NCBI GenBank assembly: GCA_965657575.1
Contig: CBFHOK010000010.1
Coordinates: 1 to 51,743, forward strand
Direction of reading: 5' to 3'
DNA: 51,743 bases
Source of the DNA: CAJXVY01 sp965657575
Lineage (GTDB): Bacteria; Actinomycetota; Actinomycetes; Actinomycetales; Microbacteriaceae
The stretch's first letter is position 1, and each line of letters begins with the position of its first letter. Below the pieces are notes generated by a model. It did no database searches and was not told the DNA's origin. It saw only the letters and a program-made list of their open reading frames with translations. Shown here piece after piece: positions 16,799-25,119 of this stretch. The translations under genes were made by a program, and so were the position numbers.

Positions 16799-17872
16799 AT
16801 GATCACCCGCATAAATAATTCTTCTATCAGTTACGCCTGGGGCTCAACTCATTTGATTCCAGATCTGGTTGGTTTCGAGGAAACAGAGACTCCGATTGCG
16901 GAGATGTGGTTTGGGACGCATCAGTTCTCAACTGCGAAAACTGAGAGCGGTAAACCTCTTAGCGAAATAACCGAGCTTGGATTCATGGTGAAGTTTTTGG
17001 CAGCTGCTGCCCCACTTTCAATCCAAGCTCACCCAAACAAAGACCAAGCAAAGCTCGGTTTTGCTGAAGAAAACAGTGCTGGAGTTAAACTCTCTGACCC
17101 GCAAAGAATCTTCAAAGACGAAAACCACAAGCCCGAGATCTTGATTGCAGTTAGTCCCTTCAGAGTGCTTAGCGGATTTAGAAAGATTGAAGATATTAAC
17201 CAGGAGATAGCAGAGCTCGCGGCAAAGGATGCAAGGCTTGAAGCGTGGCAACAATCTGCCAAAACACTCAGTGAGCATTTTGATTACATCTTCCAAGAAC
17301 TAGACCAGCAAGCACTTCAGGCGTTGCAAGAACATTCTGATTTGGTTGCCTTCCTTGCTGAGTTCTATCCAGGGGACAAAGGACTTGCGGTTGCTTTTTT
17401 GCTCAATGAGATCTTTTTGGCACCCGGCGAGGCGGTGTTTTTGCCAGCTGGAAATCTGCATGCATATCTTCAGGGTCTCGGCGTTGAGGTGATGGCATCC
17501 AGTGACAATGTGGTTCGAGGGGGACTAACCCCCAAGCATGTTGACCAGAAAAAGCTTAGAGAAATTACCGTTTTTGAATCGCTAAATCCGAAACTTGGGC
17601 CGATTGCGCTGCAGCACGGATTAGATGAATACGAACTTCCAATTGAGGATTTCAACGTTTATCGAATTGAGCCAAGTGGTCAGCAATTGATTGCCGATGT
17701 CGCGTTGCCCAGCGAGGCAATCTTGGTTTGTGTTGCAGGTGAGGTCACCGTTTCTAATTCACTAAACGAACGCGAAACCCTGAGTCGCGGAGAGGCTTGC
17801 TATATCTCATCGGATGCCAGGTTGGTTAGCTTTACTGGCTCCGGAACTGCCTTTTTAGCTACCGGTAATTAA
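16799..17872 (+). CDS. manA: Mannose-6-phosphate isomerase, class I
   Basis: Zinc-dependent cupin enzyme interconverting fructose 6-phosphate and mannose 6-phosphate, 357 residues. Visible signatures are YAWGSTHLIPDL near the N-terminus, QAHPNKDQAK (with zinc ligands) near 76-85, the ENHKPE motif near 107, and FLPAGNLHAYLQGLGVEVMASSDNVVRGGLTPKHVD near 220. These are all typical of type I phosphomannose isomerases. The ribosome site is weak, a purine-rich GAGAGCGAG. It ends 14 nt inside the convergent yajQ. Confidence 0.92.
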   Translation: MITRINNSSISYAWGSTHLIPDLVGFEETETPIAEMWFGTHQFSTAKTESGKPLSEITELGFMVKFLAAAAPLSIQAHPNKDQAKLGFAEENSAGVKLSDPQRIFKDENHKPEILIAVSPFRVLSGFRKIEDINQEIAELAAKDARLEAWQQSAKTLSEHFDYIFQELDQQALQALQEHSDLVAFLAEFYPGDKGLAVAFLLNEIFLAPGEAVFLPAGNLHAYLQGLGVEVMASSDNVVRGGLTPKHVDQKKLREITVFESLNPKLGPIALQHGLDEYELPIEDFNVYRIEPSGQQLIADVALPSEAILVCVAGEVTVSNSLNERETLSRGEACYISSDARLVSFTGSGTAFLATGN

Positions 17873-18347
17873 CAAACTGCAGATCAAGTTCCAGGTCCTT
17901 GCCCTTTAGAAGAGCAATGATTGCCTGCAAATCGTCTCTGGATTTTGAGCTAACCCTGATTTCTTCACCTTGAATCTGAGTCTTTGCGCCTTTCGGACCC
18001 TCGTCACGGATAATTTTGTTGATCTTTTTGGCATTTTCCTGATCGATTCCCTGCTTCATCGATCCTTCGATGCGGTATTCCTTGCCACTCGCCTGAGGCT
18101 CTGAGTGATCAAAGCTTTTTAGCGAGATGCCTCGCTTGATTAGCTTTGATTCAAAAACGTCCAAAACAGCCTTGACTCGGTCCTCACTGTTTGCCTTCAG
18201 CACAATCTTTTCCCCACTCCACGAGATGTCGGGGTCAACTCCTTTGAAGTCGTATCGCTGCTGGATTTCTTTCTTGGTTTGATTCAGGGCATTGTCTGCC
18301 TCTTGCTCGTCAACCTTGCTTACTATGTCGAATGAACTGTCTGCCAT
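17859..18347 (-). CDS. yajQ: YajQ family nucleotide-binding protein
   Basis: 162 residues, full length for YajQ. The N-terminus MADSSFDIVSKVDEQEADNA and the QRYDFKG segment are diagnostic. Members bind nucleotides or c-di-GMP in some bacteria; the role in actinobacteria is not settled. It lies 9 nt after the LacI-type regulator on the same strand and is probably cotranscribed with it. Confidence 0.93.
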   Translation of the reverse strand: MADSSFDIVSKVDEQEADNALNQTKKEIQQRYDFKGVDPDISWSGEKIVLKANSEDRVKAVLDVFESKLIKRGISLKSFDHSEPQASGKEYRIEGSMKQGIDQENAKKINKIIRDEGPKGAKTQIQGEEIRVSSKSRDDLQAIIALLKGKDLELDLQFVNYR

Positions 18348-18356
18348 TTTTCTACC

Positions 18357-19379
18357 CTATCTGCGTTTTGCGGTTGAGCCTCTGATTAGTAACTCCACCG
18401 GCCACTCGTGGAATTCTTGCACGTTTAGTTTCTTATCCTTCAGGTCCTGATCGAACAAATCAGCCAGCATGTTGGCAGCCGCCGCTGCCTGCTCTCTGGG
18501 TTTTTGGTTGATTGTTGTCAGGTTATAAAAACCGCTCAGGTCGTGATTGTCCATGCCGATAACGCTTATGTCATCGGGAACTGAATAGCCCAGGTCTTTG
18601 GCAGCCTGAATTGCCCCGAATGCCATCTCATCACTTGCGCAGAATATCGCTGTTGGGGCGCTTCTGGGATCGCCCAGTATTTGTTTGGCTGCGTGATAAG
18701 CACCGGGGATTGTGAAATCAGCTTCTGCAAACCAGTTTTTTTGAAAGTCCAGCCCTGCTTCCATCAGCGCTTCTTTATAGCCGGTCTGACGAAGATAAGG
18801 CTGGTGGAATTCAAGTTCTGTTGAGGGGTTTCCGGTGATGATGCCAATTTCGGTGTGACCAAGGGAAAGCAGGTGTTGGGTCGCTAGCCTGCCGGCACCC
18901 TCATCGTCAATTCCCAGTGACCTGGCTCCTGTAATTGGACCACCGATGCCAACTATTGGCTTTCTAAGAGTGGTGAGGTTACTCAGCTCATCCTCGGATA
19001 GCTTCACGGCAATCGTTAAAACCCCGTCTACTCTTTTACGGAGCAAAAGCTCATTGAAAACCTGCGAGCGTTGATTCGGACCACCTTTGAGTGAATAAAA
19101 ACTGACATCTAATCCTCGATCATTCAGCGCCTCGCTCAGTCCCTCGAGCACTACCGAGAAAAACCAACGGTCAACAAATGGGACCACCACGCCAACGTTT
19201 TTAGTCTTTCCGGTGGCGAGGGTATATGCAGAGGAGGAAGGGACGTATCCAAGCTCTTCAACTGCTTTGAACACTTTTTCTCTGGCAGCCTTCGAAACAT
19301 GGGGCTTATCATTCAGGGCCCTGGAAACGGTTGCAGTCGAAACTCCTGCGTGGGCAGCGACTTCTTCGATTCCAACCAT
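18357..19379 (-). CDS. LacI family transcriptional regulator
   Basis: 340 residues. The N-terminal helix-turn-helix and hinge are classic (VGIEEVAAHAGVSTATVSRALNDKPHVS, residues 2-29), followed by a periplasmic-binding-protein-like effector domain. The sugar effector is not known. A palindrome (19388-19403) covers its own -10 region, so autorepression is likely, and a near-identical palindrome lies between the aglA-like gene and the sugar-binding lipoprotein, pointing to control of alpha-glucoside use. The start is ATG 7 nt after TACAGT. Confidence 0.9.
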   Translation of the reverse strand: MVGIEEVAAHAGVSTATVSRALNDKPHVSKAAREKVFKAVEELGYVPSSSAYTLATGKTKNVGVVVPFVDRWFFSVVLEGLSEALNDRGLDVSFYSLKGGPNQRSQVFNELLLRKRVDGVLTIAVKLSEDELSNLTTLRKPIVGIGGPITGARSLGIDDEGAGRLATQHLLSLGHTEIGIITGNPSTELEFHQPYLRQTGYKEALMEAGLDFQKNWFAEADFTIPGAYHAAKQILGDPRSAPTAIFCASDEMAFGAIQAAKDLGYSVPDDISVIGMDNHDLSGFYNLTTINQKPREQAAAAANMLADLFDQDLKDKKLNVQEFHEWPVELLIRGSTAKRR

Positions 19380-19386
19380 GAAAACA

Positions 19387-19403
19387 ACTGTAAATGATTA
19401 CAG
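19387..19403 (-). promoter_or_regulatory. LacI autoregulatory operator over -10 TACAGT
   Basis: The inverted repeat CTGTAAATGATTACAG (19388-19403; arms CTGTAA/TTACAG) overlaps the minus-strand -10 hexamer TACAGT (19387-19392) that lies 7 nt before the lacI ATG. Binding there would block the promoter. The arms match the palindrome at 25018-25031. Confidence 0.7.
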
Positions 19404-19445
19404 TCGACTTTTTCAGCTATGATTGGAAATCGCGCTTAGCGCAAT

Positions 19446-19530
19446 GGCAAGTTACCCAAGCGGCCAAAGGGATCTGACTGTAAATCAGCCGGCGTAGCCT
19501 TCGGGGGTTCGAATCCCTCACTTGCCACCA
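19446..19530 (+). tRNA. tRNA-Tyr (GTA)
   Basis: An 85-nt cloverleaf with long variable arm. The acceptor GGCAAGT pairs with ACTTGCC, the anticodon loop is CTGTAAA with anticodon GTA, the T-arm is GGGGGTTCGAATCCCTC, and the 3' CCA is encoded. Confidence 0.95.
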
Positions 19531-19570
19531 CTGTTGTTAGCCTTGTATCTCAAGGCTATGAGAAGGAATC

Positions 19571-21670
19571 ATGCAAAAATTCAGAGAATTCATAACCGGT
19601 AAATCAACTGCCTGGGTCACACTTTTGATAGGTCTCGGCTTTGTTGGTTTGGCTTTTGGCCCCCTAGCTTCTGCAGGTAATGACACCACCCCCGGTGCTG
19701 GATTGCCAGATGATGCCGAGTCGGTGTTGGTCAGCGAGTATCAGCAACAACTACCTAGCTCTGATGGAACTGCAGTGCTGATTCTTTATAGAACCACTGA
19801 CGGTAGCGAATTCACTGAATCACAACTTGAGTGGGTGCAAGGTGAGTTTGACCCGCAGGTGATGATGCCAGCAGGGGGAGCAAACGAAAAGTTTTTGGAC
19901 TACACATCCCTAGAGGTAAACGGTGAACCGTTTGTTCCGCTTGCAAGAATCGCTGAAGGCGGTGAGGCAGCAAGCATTACCGTGCCACTTGAGTCAACAG
20001 ATAACTTTGACATCACCGATGAGCGAATCAATGAGATGCGAATCGTTGCATCCCAGGGAATGCCTCAGGGACTAGAGGCTTATGTAACAGGGCCGGAGGC
20101 TTTTGTTGCCGACCTTGGAAACATCTTCGCTGGCGCTGACTTTGCCATTTTGGGCGCATCGGTTTTGGTGGTTGCCTCTATTTTGCTAATTACTTACCGC
20201 TCACCAACGCTTTTGTGGGTGCCACTGTTGGTGGTTGTTGTGACTGACGCTATGGCTCAGCAGGTGGTAGTACCAGTGGCTGATGCCTTTGGAATCACCC
20301 TGACCGCCGACAACACCGGCATCTTGGCAGTGCTGGTCTTTGGAGCGGGAACGAATTATGCGCTGTTGCTGATTGCCCGCTACAAAGAAGAGTTACTTGT
20401 TCTAGATGACCGTCGAATTGCAATGCAGAATGCGGTCAAAGGAGCCGGACCTGCCATTTTGGCATCTGGTGGAACAGTTGCAGTTGCCCTCTCATTGCTG
20501 CTTTTGGCAGAAATCGAAGGGCGCCAAGCACTTGGTTTGATTGGTGCGGTTGGAATTGTGATGGCCATGTTTGCAGGGCTTGTGATCCTGCCTGCCGCAC
20601 TGGTTGTCTTCGGAAGAGGTTTGTTTTGGCCATTCATTCCAAGAGTTGGTGGAAAAAACCCATATGAAAATGGAATCTTCGCCAAGATCGGAAGAGCCGT
20701 TGGCAGAAAACCAGTGACCTTTGCAGGTGTCGGAATTATCTTCTTGGCGATACTGGCAACTGGTGGCATTGGAACCAAAACAGGGCTTAGCTCAACTGAG
20801 GTCTTTATTGAAAAACCAGAGGCTGTTGCTGGAATTGAATTCCTTGGGGAGTCATTCAGTGCTGGAGCTACAAGTCCGTCTGCGGTAATTGTTGCAAACA
20901 ACTATGTTGAGCAGGCGACCAGGATTGCTCTTTCAGTTGAGAATGTCGATGAGGTCTCCACTGGCGATTCAACAGATGAGTTCACTCAGCTGAATGTTGT
21001 TTTGGATGCAGAGCCTGAGAGTCAGCTGGCTTTGGATACCGTTGCCGAACTAAGGCTTGCACTCGACGATCTTCCCAGTGACGCAATTGGTCTGGTTGGT
21101 GGGGACGATGCAACAGCTTTGGATGCCAGAACACTGACTGAACGAGACCAGGCTCTTTTATTGCCACTGATTCTGATTTCGGTGTTTATCATCCTGATCA
21201 TTCTTTTGAGAAACATCGTCACGCCGGTGCTTTTGTTGATTGCGGTGGTTGGAAGCTTCTTTAGTGCCTATGGCGCAAGCTGGGTTATTTTCCAAAACGT
21301 ATTCGGATTCCCGGCCCTTGACCTCAGCGTGTTTATCCTGGCGTTTTTGTTCCTGGTAGCTCTTGGTGTTGATTACAGCATCTTCTTGGTTACCAGAGCC
21401 CAGGAGGAAGCTAGAAAGCTTGGGACTCGTGCGGGTATGCAGAAAGCGCTGGGTGCAACAGGTGGTGTTATTACATCCGCTGGAATTTTGTTAGCGGCCG
21501 TATTCAGCGTCTTGGGGGTTCTGCCACTGATTGCCCTGGCACAGGTGGGAACAATTGTTGGTTTGGGTGTATTGCTGGATACCCTGTTGGTCAGGACAGT
21601 AATTGTTCCAGCCATGGCTTATATCCTCGGAAGTAAGTTCTGGTGGCCAAGAAAAGAGTTAGCTGACTAA
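19571..21670 (+). CDS. MMPL/RND family transporter
   Basis: 699-residue membrane protein of the MMPL type (RND superfamily). One membrane span near the N-terminus is followed by an extracytoplasmic domain (about 40-190), a block of membrane segments (about 190-400), a second extracytoplasmic domain and a second block of segments; this duplicated layout is the family rule. Conserved stretches include FGAGTNYALLLIARYKEEL and FLFLVALGVDYSIFLVTRAQEEA, the latter with the proton-relay DYS motif. The cargo is unknown; relatives export lipids or hydrophobic drugs. ATG start with AAGGA. The end overlaps the convergent alpha-glucosidase by 12 nt. Confidence 0.92.
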   Translation: MQKFREFITGKSTAWVTLLIGLGFVGLAFGPLASAGNDTTPGAGLPDDAESVLVSEYQQQLPSSDGTAVLILYRTTDGSEFTESQLEWVQGEFDPQVMMPAGGANEKFLDYTSLEVNGEPFVPLARIAEGGEAASITVPLESTDNFDITDERINEMRIVASQGMPQGLEAYVTGPEAFVADLGNIFAGADFAILGASVLVVASILLITYRSPTLLWVPLLVVVVTDAMAQQVVVPVADAFGITLTADNTGILAVLVFGAGTNYALLLIARYKEELLVLDDRRIAMQNAVKGAGPAILASGGTVAVALSLLLLAEIEGRQALGLIGAVGIVMAMFAGLVILPAALVVFGRGLFWPFIPRVGGKNPYENGIFAKIGRAVGRKPVTFAGVGIIFLAILATGGIGTKTGLSSTEVFIEKPEAVAGIEFLGESFSAGATSPSAVIVANNYVEQATRIALSVENVDEVSTGDSTDEFTQLNVVLDAEPESQLALDTVAELRLALDDLPSDAIGLVGGDDATALDARTLTERDQALLLPLILISVFIILIILLRNIVTPVLLLIAVVGSFFSAYGASWVIFQNVFGFPALDLSVFILAFLFLVALGVDYSIFLVTRAQEEARKLGTRAGMQKALGATGGVITSAGILLAAVFSVLGVLPLIALAQVGTIVGLGVLLDTLLVRTVIVPAMAYILGSKFWWPRKELAD

Positions 21671-23272
21671 CCAGACAGTTTCGTTAGGTAGCAGCGTCTC
21701 TGTTGACCCAAGCGAGGAGAGCAGTATTTCTCCCTCGGGCATTGGCTTTGGTTGAGAATCAAAGTTATGAAAAACCTTGACCTGATTATTTTGAAAGCCA
21801 AAAATCTCATCATTCAACCAACTGAAGTTTCCTAGCCCCAGGTTGTATTTTTTTCTAAGTAGTAACCCCGCTTGGTAAATAGCAAGGGTCTTATTGCCAG
21901 CTCTTTCGTAATCGGCATATTCCTTTGGCTGCGGGAGCCAGGTTTTGACTGCCTTTGAAAAACCAAAGTTTGGTTTATCACTCTCCCAAGGGATTGGTGC
22001 TCTTGCGCCATCTCTACCAACCCTGGCTCCGTTAGTTCTGAAAAACGTCGGGTCTTGGCGGTCTTCGGGGGCGATTGTGGTGTGATCGGGTAGCCCGAGT
22101 TCCTCACCCTGATAGAGATAACAGTTTCCAGGCAGCGCAAGCATTACAAGCGTTGCTCCAATTGAGATCTCCCCGCCTAGAACGTTATCGGGCTGAATGT
22201 CTTCTGGTCCAATGCCATCAGATTGGGTTGGTCTTGAATAACTTGATCCAAATCTACTGACTGATCTCACCACGTCATGATTATTCATAGTCCAGGTTGA
22301 CTGGGAGCCAACACCCGAAAAAGCCTCGAGTGATTCATCGATGCTTTCACGAATTATTGACTCGACCCAGTGAGAATCTAGGAATCTGAAGTTGAAGTTT
22401 TGGTGAAGCTCATCGGGCCTAAGCCACTGAGCCATTTTGGTTAGAGGCAACACATATCCCTCGCCACACAAAACCTTGTCTCCAGCTTCATCGGCTGTTT
22501 GCCTAAGCTTCCGCATAATTTCGTGAACTTCAGGCTGAAACCACATCGGTGGGTCTTCCATGCCCTCGATATAACCAGCACCGGCCTGTTCGACATATGG
22601 ATGGTCCGGGAAGCCCTCAGCCTTGATTAGTGCATGTGGTTGATCAATTCGGAATCCATCGACTCCCAGTTCAAACCAGAACTTCAAAATCTTTTGAAAT
22701 TCAGTTACCACCTTTGGGTTTCGCCAGTTGAGATCTGGCTGCGATGAGTCAAACAGGTGGCAATACCACTGTCCGGGTTTCCCGTTGCTTTCTTTAATCC
22801 TGGTCCAAGCGGGACCACCAAACATGCTCTGCCAGTTGTTAGGCGGCAGCTCTCCGCTTTCTCCCCGACCCTCAGTGAATAAATACATCTCTCTGGCGTC
22901 AGACCCCGGTTCTGAGTTCAATGCATTTTGAAACCATGGATGTTCAGCGGAGGTGTGATTGGGGACCAGGTCGAGTAAGACTTTGAGATTTAGCTCGTGA
23001 GCTTTATCCACCATCTTGGTGAAATCGCTCAGGTCACCAAATATCGGATCAACACCGTAGTAATCACTTACGTCGTAACCACTGTCTTTTTGAGGAGATG
23101 GAAAAAACGGTGACAACCAGATTCCGTCAACACCGAGCAGAGCTATGTCGTCCAGTTTCTGGGTGATTCCGGATAGGTCACCATAGCCGTCGGCATTGCT
23201 GTCTTTGAAACTTTTTGGATAAATCTGATAGATGACGGCATCTCGCCACCATTGGTTCAAAGTTTGATCCAA
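21659..23272 (-). CDS. GH13 alpha-glucosidase paralogue 2
   Basis: 537-residue cytoplasmic glycoside hydrolase of family GH13 (alpha-amylase clan), hydrolysing alpha-glucosides such as maltose, isomaltose or trehalose-like sugars. The barrel begins WWRDAVIYQIYPKSF; DLVPNHTS is conserved region I, nucleophile D210 lies in GFRIDQPHA, acid/base E271 in CGEGY and D333 in NNHDVV. The residues after the nucleophile (Gln-Pro) differ from the Val-Ala of its neighbour, which may change specificity. It overlaps the upstream paralogue by 16 nt, so the two are cotranscribed and translationally coupled. No signal peptide. Confidence 0.9.
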   Translation of the reverse strand: MDQTLNQWWRDAVIYQIYPKSFKDSNADGYGDLSGITQKLDDIALLGVDGIWLSPFFPSPQKDSGYDVSDYYGVDPIFGDLSDFTKMVDKAHELNLKVLLDLVPNHTSAEHPWFQNALNSEPGSDAREMYLFTEGRGESGELPPNNWQSMFGGPAWTRIKESNGKPGQWYCHLFDSSQPDLNWRNPKVVTEFQKILKFWFELGVDGFRIDQPHALIKAEGFPDHPYVEQAGAGYIEGMEDPPMWFQPEVHEIMRKLRQTADEAGDKVLCGEGYVLPLTKMAQWLRPDELHQNFNFRFLDSHWVESIIRESIDESLEAFSGVGSQSTWTMNNHDVVRSVSRFGSSYSRPTQSDGIGPEDIQPDNVLGGEISIGATLVMLALPGNCYLYQGEELGLPDHTTIAPEDRQDPTFFRTNGARVGRDGARAPIPWESDKPNFGFSKAVKTWLPQPKEYADYERAGNKTLAIYQAGLLLRKKYNLGLGNFSWLNDEIFGFQNNQVKVFHNFDSQPKPMPEGEILLSSLGSTETLLPNETVWLVS

Positions 23273-24924
23273 ACAGTTTGGTCTTCGGTCAACTCTCCGC
23301 CCTCGACTAGTCCCTCTTGGGTGGTCACCAAAATCTCTCCCGATGGGATAGTGATTGGCTTACCCATGTTTGAAATCACTGCGACCCCGCTGTTTTCAAA
23401 AGCAAGGCTGGATTCGGTGCAGAGAGGTTCTAGCCAGTGGAAATCACCGTGGCCGAGGTTAAGCTCTTTCCTCACTCGAAGAAGTTTCTTATAAAGCTCT
23501 AGCGTTGAGCCCTCTTTACCCAGCTGAACATCTCTTGCATACTCAGCGAATTTCTCGGGCTGCGGAAGCCATGACTTACCGCTTGTTCCGAATCCAAAAC
23601 TTGGCCTGTCATGCTCCCAGGGAATTGGAACCCTGCAACCATCGCGTCCAACTCTTTCTCCGTCTGTTCTGAAATAAGTCGGGTCTTGACGGTATTCGTG
23701 CTCCAAGGTTGTGTGTTCTGGGAGTCCAAGTTCTTCACCCTGGTATATGTATGCACCACCAGGAAGCCCGAGCATAAAAGCTGATGCCGCACGTGCTCTT
23801 CTCAGCCCCAGTTGCTCATCGGGCTGGTCGTCATCGGGACCGATTCCAGCACCCTGCGGTGTTGGGCCAGCAAGACCGAAACGAGAAGGGTGGCGAACAA
23901 CGTCGTGGTTAGATAACACCCAAGTCGATGGCGCACCGACACCACCAAAGGCTTCTAATGATTCTGAAACCACAGCCTTTAGCTGTTTTGCATCCCAAGG
24001 GGTTTCTAGGTAGCCAAAGTTGAAGGTCTGGTGATATTCATCAGGCCTCACCCAGTGAGCCATCTTGCTCAAAGGCATTACCCAGGCTTCGGCACACATA
24101 GCCCTGTCCTGGTATTCATCCAGAATGCCTCTCCAGCGCCTGTTTATTTCGTGAACTCCCTCACGGTTCCAAAACGGGTGCTCGATATCAGCATCGGTCA
24201 TGGCACCACCTTCGGCATTCGAGTTGGTCTCATCCAGATCGGGGAAGGAAAGGTCTTTCTTCATTGAGTGAGCGACATCAATTCGGAAACCATCGGCTCC
24301 GCGATCAAGCCAGAATCGAAGAATCGAGTTGTACTCTTCAATGATTTCCGGGTTTTCCCAGTTCCAATCGGGTTGGGATGAGTCGAATAGATGCAGATAC
24401 CACTGACCGGGCTCACCATTGGGTTCAGTAATTCTGGTCCAAGCAGATCCTCCGAACACGCTCTGCCAGTTGTTTGGGGGTAGATCTCCGTTTTCACCCT
24501 TTCCATCTTTGAAGATGTAACGGTTACGCTCGGCGCTACCAGGAGCAGATGCGACTGCAAGCTTGAACCAGGGGTGGTCAAATGAAGAGTGGTTGGGAAC
24601 TAGGTCAACGATGACCTTCAGGCCAAGATTATGCGCCTCGGCAAGCATTTCATCAAAATCGCTCAAGGTCCCAAACAGCGGATCTATGTCTCTGTAATCG
24701 CTTACATCATATCCAGCATCATGCTGTGGAGATTTGAAAAACGGGGAGAACCAAACCGCGTCAACACCTAATTCGGCAAGCGCCGGAAGACGATTTTTTA
24801 TGCCTTCCAAATCTCCCATTCCATCACCATTTCCATCCGCAAACGATCTTGGGTAAACCTGGTAAATCACCGATGAACGCCACCATTCGTGGCCCTTTTT
24901 TGTTTCTTGCGTTGAATTAGTCAC
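23257..24924 (-). CDS. GH13 alpha-glucosidase paralogue 1
   Basis: 555 residues from GTG 24924, which lies 6 nt after a TAGTAT -10 box; TTG 24930 would add two residues but lies inside the expected untranscribed spacer. A cytoplasmic GH13 enzyme with the complete catalytic triad: D216 (GFRIDVAHSM), E279 (CAEAW) and D341 (SNHDVVRHPSRFG). The region I motif DLVPNHSS is at 107-114. The VAHSM environment is that of actinobacterial alpha-glucosidases (GH13_30-like). It heads a two-gene operon facing a sugar-binding lipoprotein across a LacI operator. Confidence 0.92.
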   Translation of the reverse strand: MTNSTQETKKGHEWWRSSVIYQVYPRSFADGNGDGMGDLEGIKNRLPALAELGVDAVWFSPFFKSPQHDAGYDVSDYRDIDPLFGTLSDFDEMLAEAHNLGLKVIVDLVPNHSSFDHPWFKLAVASAPGSAERNRYIFKDGKGENGDLPPNNWQSVFGGSAWTRITEPNGEPGQWYLHLFDSSQPDWNWENPEIIEEYNSILRFWLDRGADGFRIDVAHSMKKDLSFPDLDETNSNAEGGAMTDADIEHPFWNREGVHEINRRWRGILDEYQDRAMCAEAWVMPLSKMAHWVRPDEYHQTFNFGYLETPWDAKQLKAVVSESLEAFGGVGAPSTWVLSNHDVVRHPSRFGLAGPTPQGAGIGPDDDQPDEQLGLRRARAASAFMLGLPGGAYIYQGEELGLPEHTTLEHEYRQDPTYFRTDGERVGRDGCRVPIPWEHDRPSFGFGTSGKSWLPQPEKFAEYARDVQLGKEGSTLELYKKLLRVRKELNLGHGDFHWLEPLCTESSLAFENSGVAVISNMGKPITIPSGEILVTTQEGLVEGGELTEDQTVWIKL

Positions 24925-24930
24925 CAGCAA

Positions 24931-24936
24931 ATACTA
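24931..24936 (-). promoter_or_regulatory. Leaderless -10 element TAGTAT (alpha-glucosidase operon)
   Basis: TAGTAT on the minus strand ends 6 nt before GTG 24924. No ribosome site precedes either candidate start. Confidence 0.5.
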
Positions 24937-25017
24937 GGTGTTGTTGAGAGGTGATTTCAGCACTTTTCCAACTTGTTATCGAAATCTAATTTTCTTTAGG
25001 TTTTTTACGCCTGGGTC

Positions 25018-25031
25018 TGTAAGCGCTTACA
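25018..25031. promoter_or_regulatory. LacI-type operator between sugar genes
   Basis: TGTAAGCGCTTACA is a perfect 14-nt palindrome with the CG centre typical of LacI-family sites. It lies about 89 nt upstream of the binding-protein ATG and about 93 nt upstream of the alpha-glucosidase GTG. It shares the TGTAA-N4-TTACA pattern with the operator over the lacI promoter. Confidence 0.75.
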
Positions 25032-25119
25032 CAATTCGCTTTCCTCCCCTAGAAGATTCTGTTTGTTTGCTTTGGTTGTTTTACCGCTCTAAAGTTGTCG
25101 AGGACAAACACGGGTTGTT

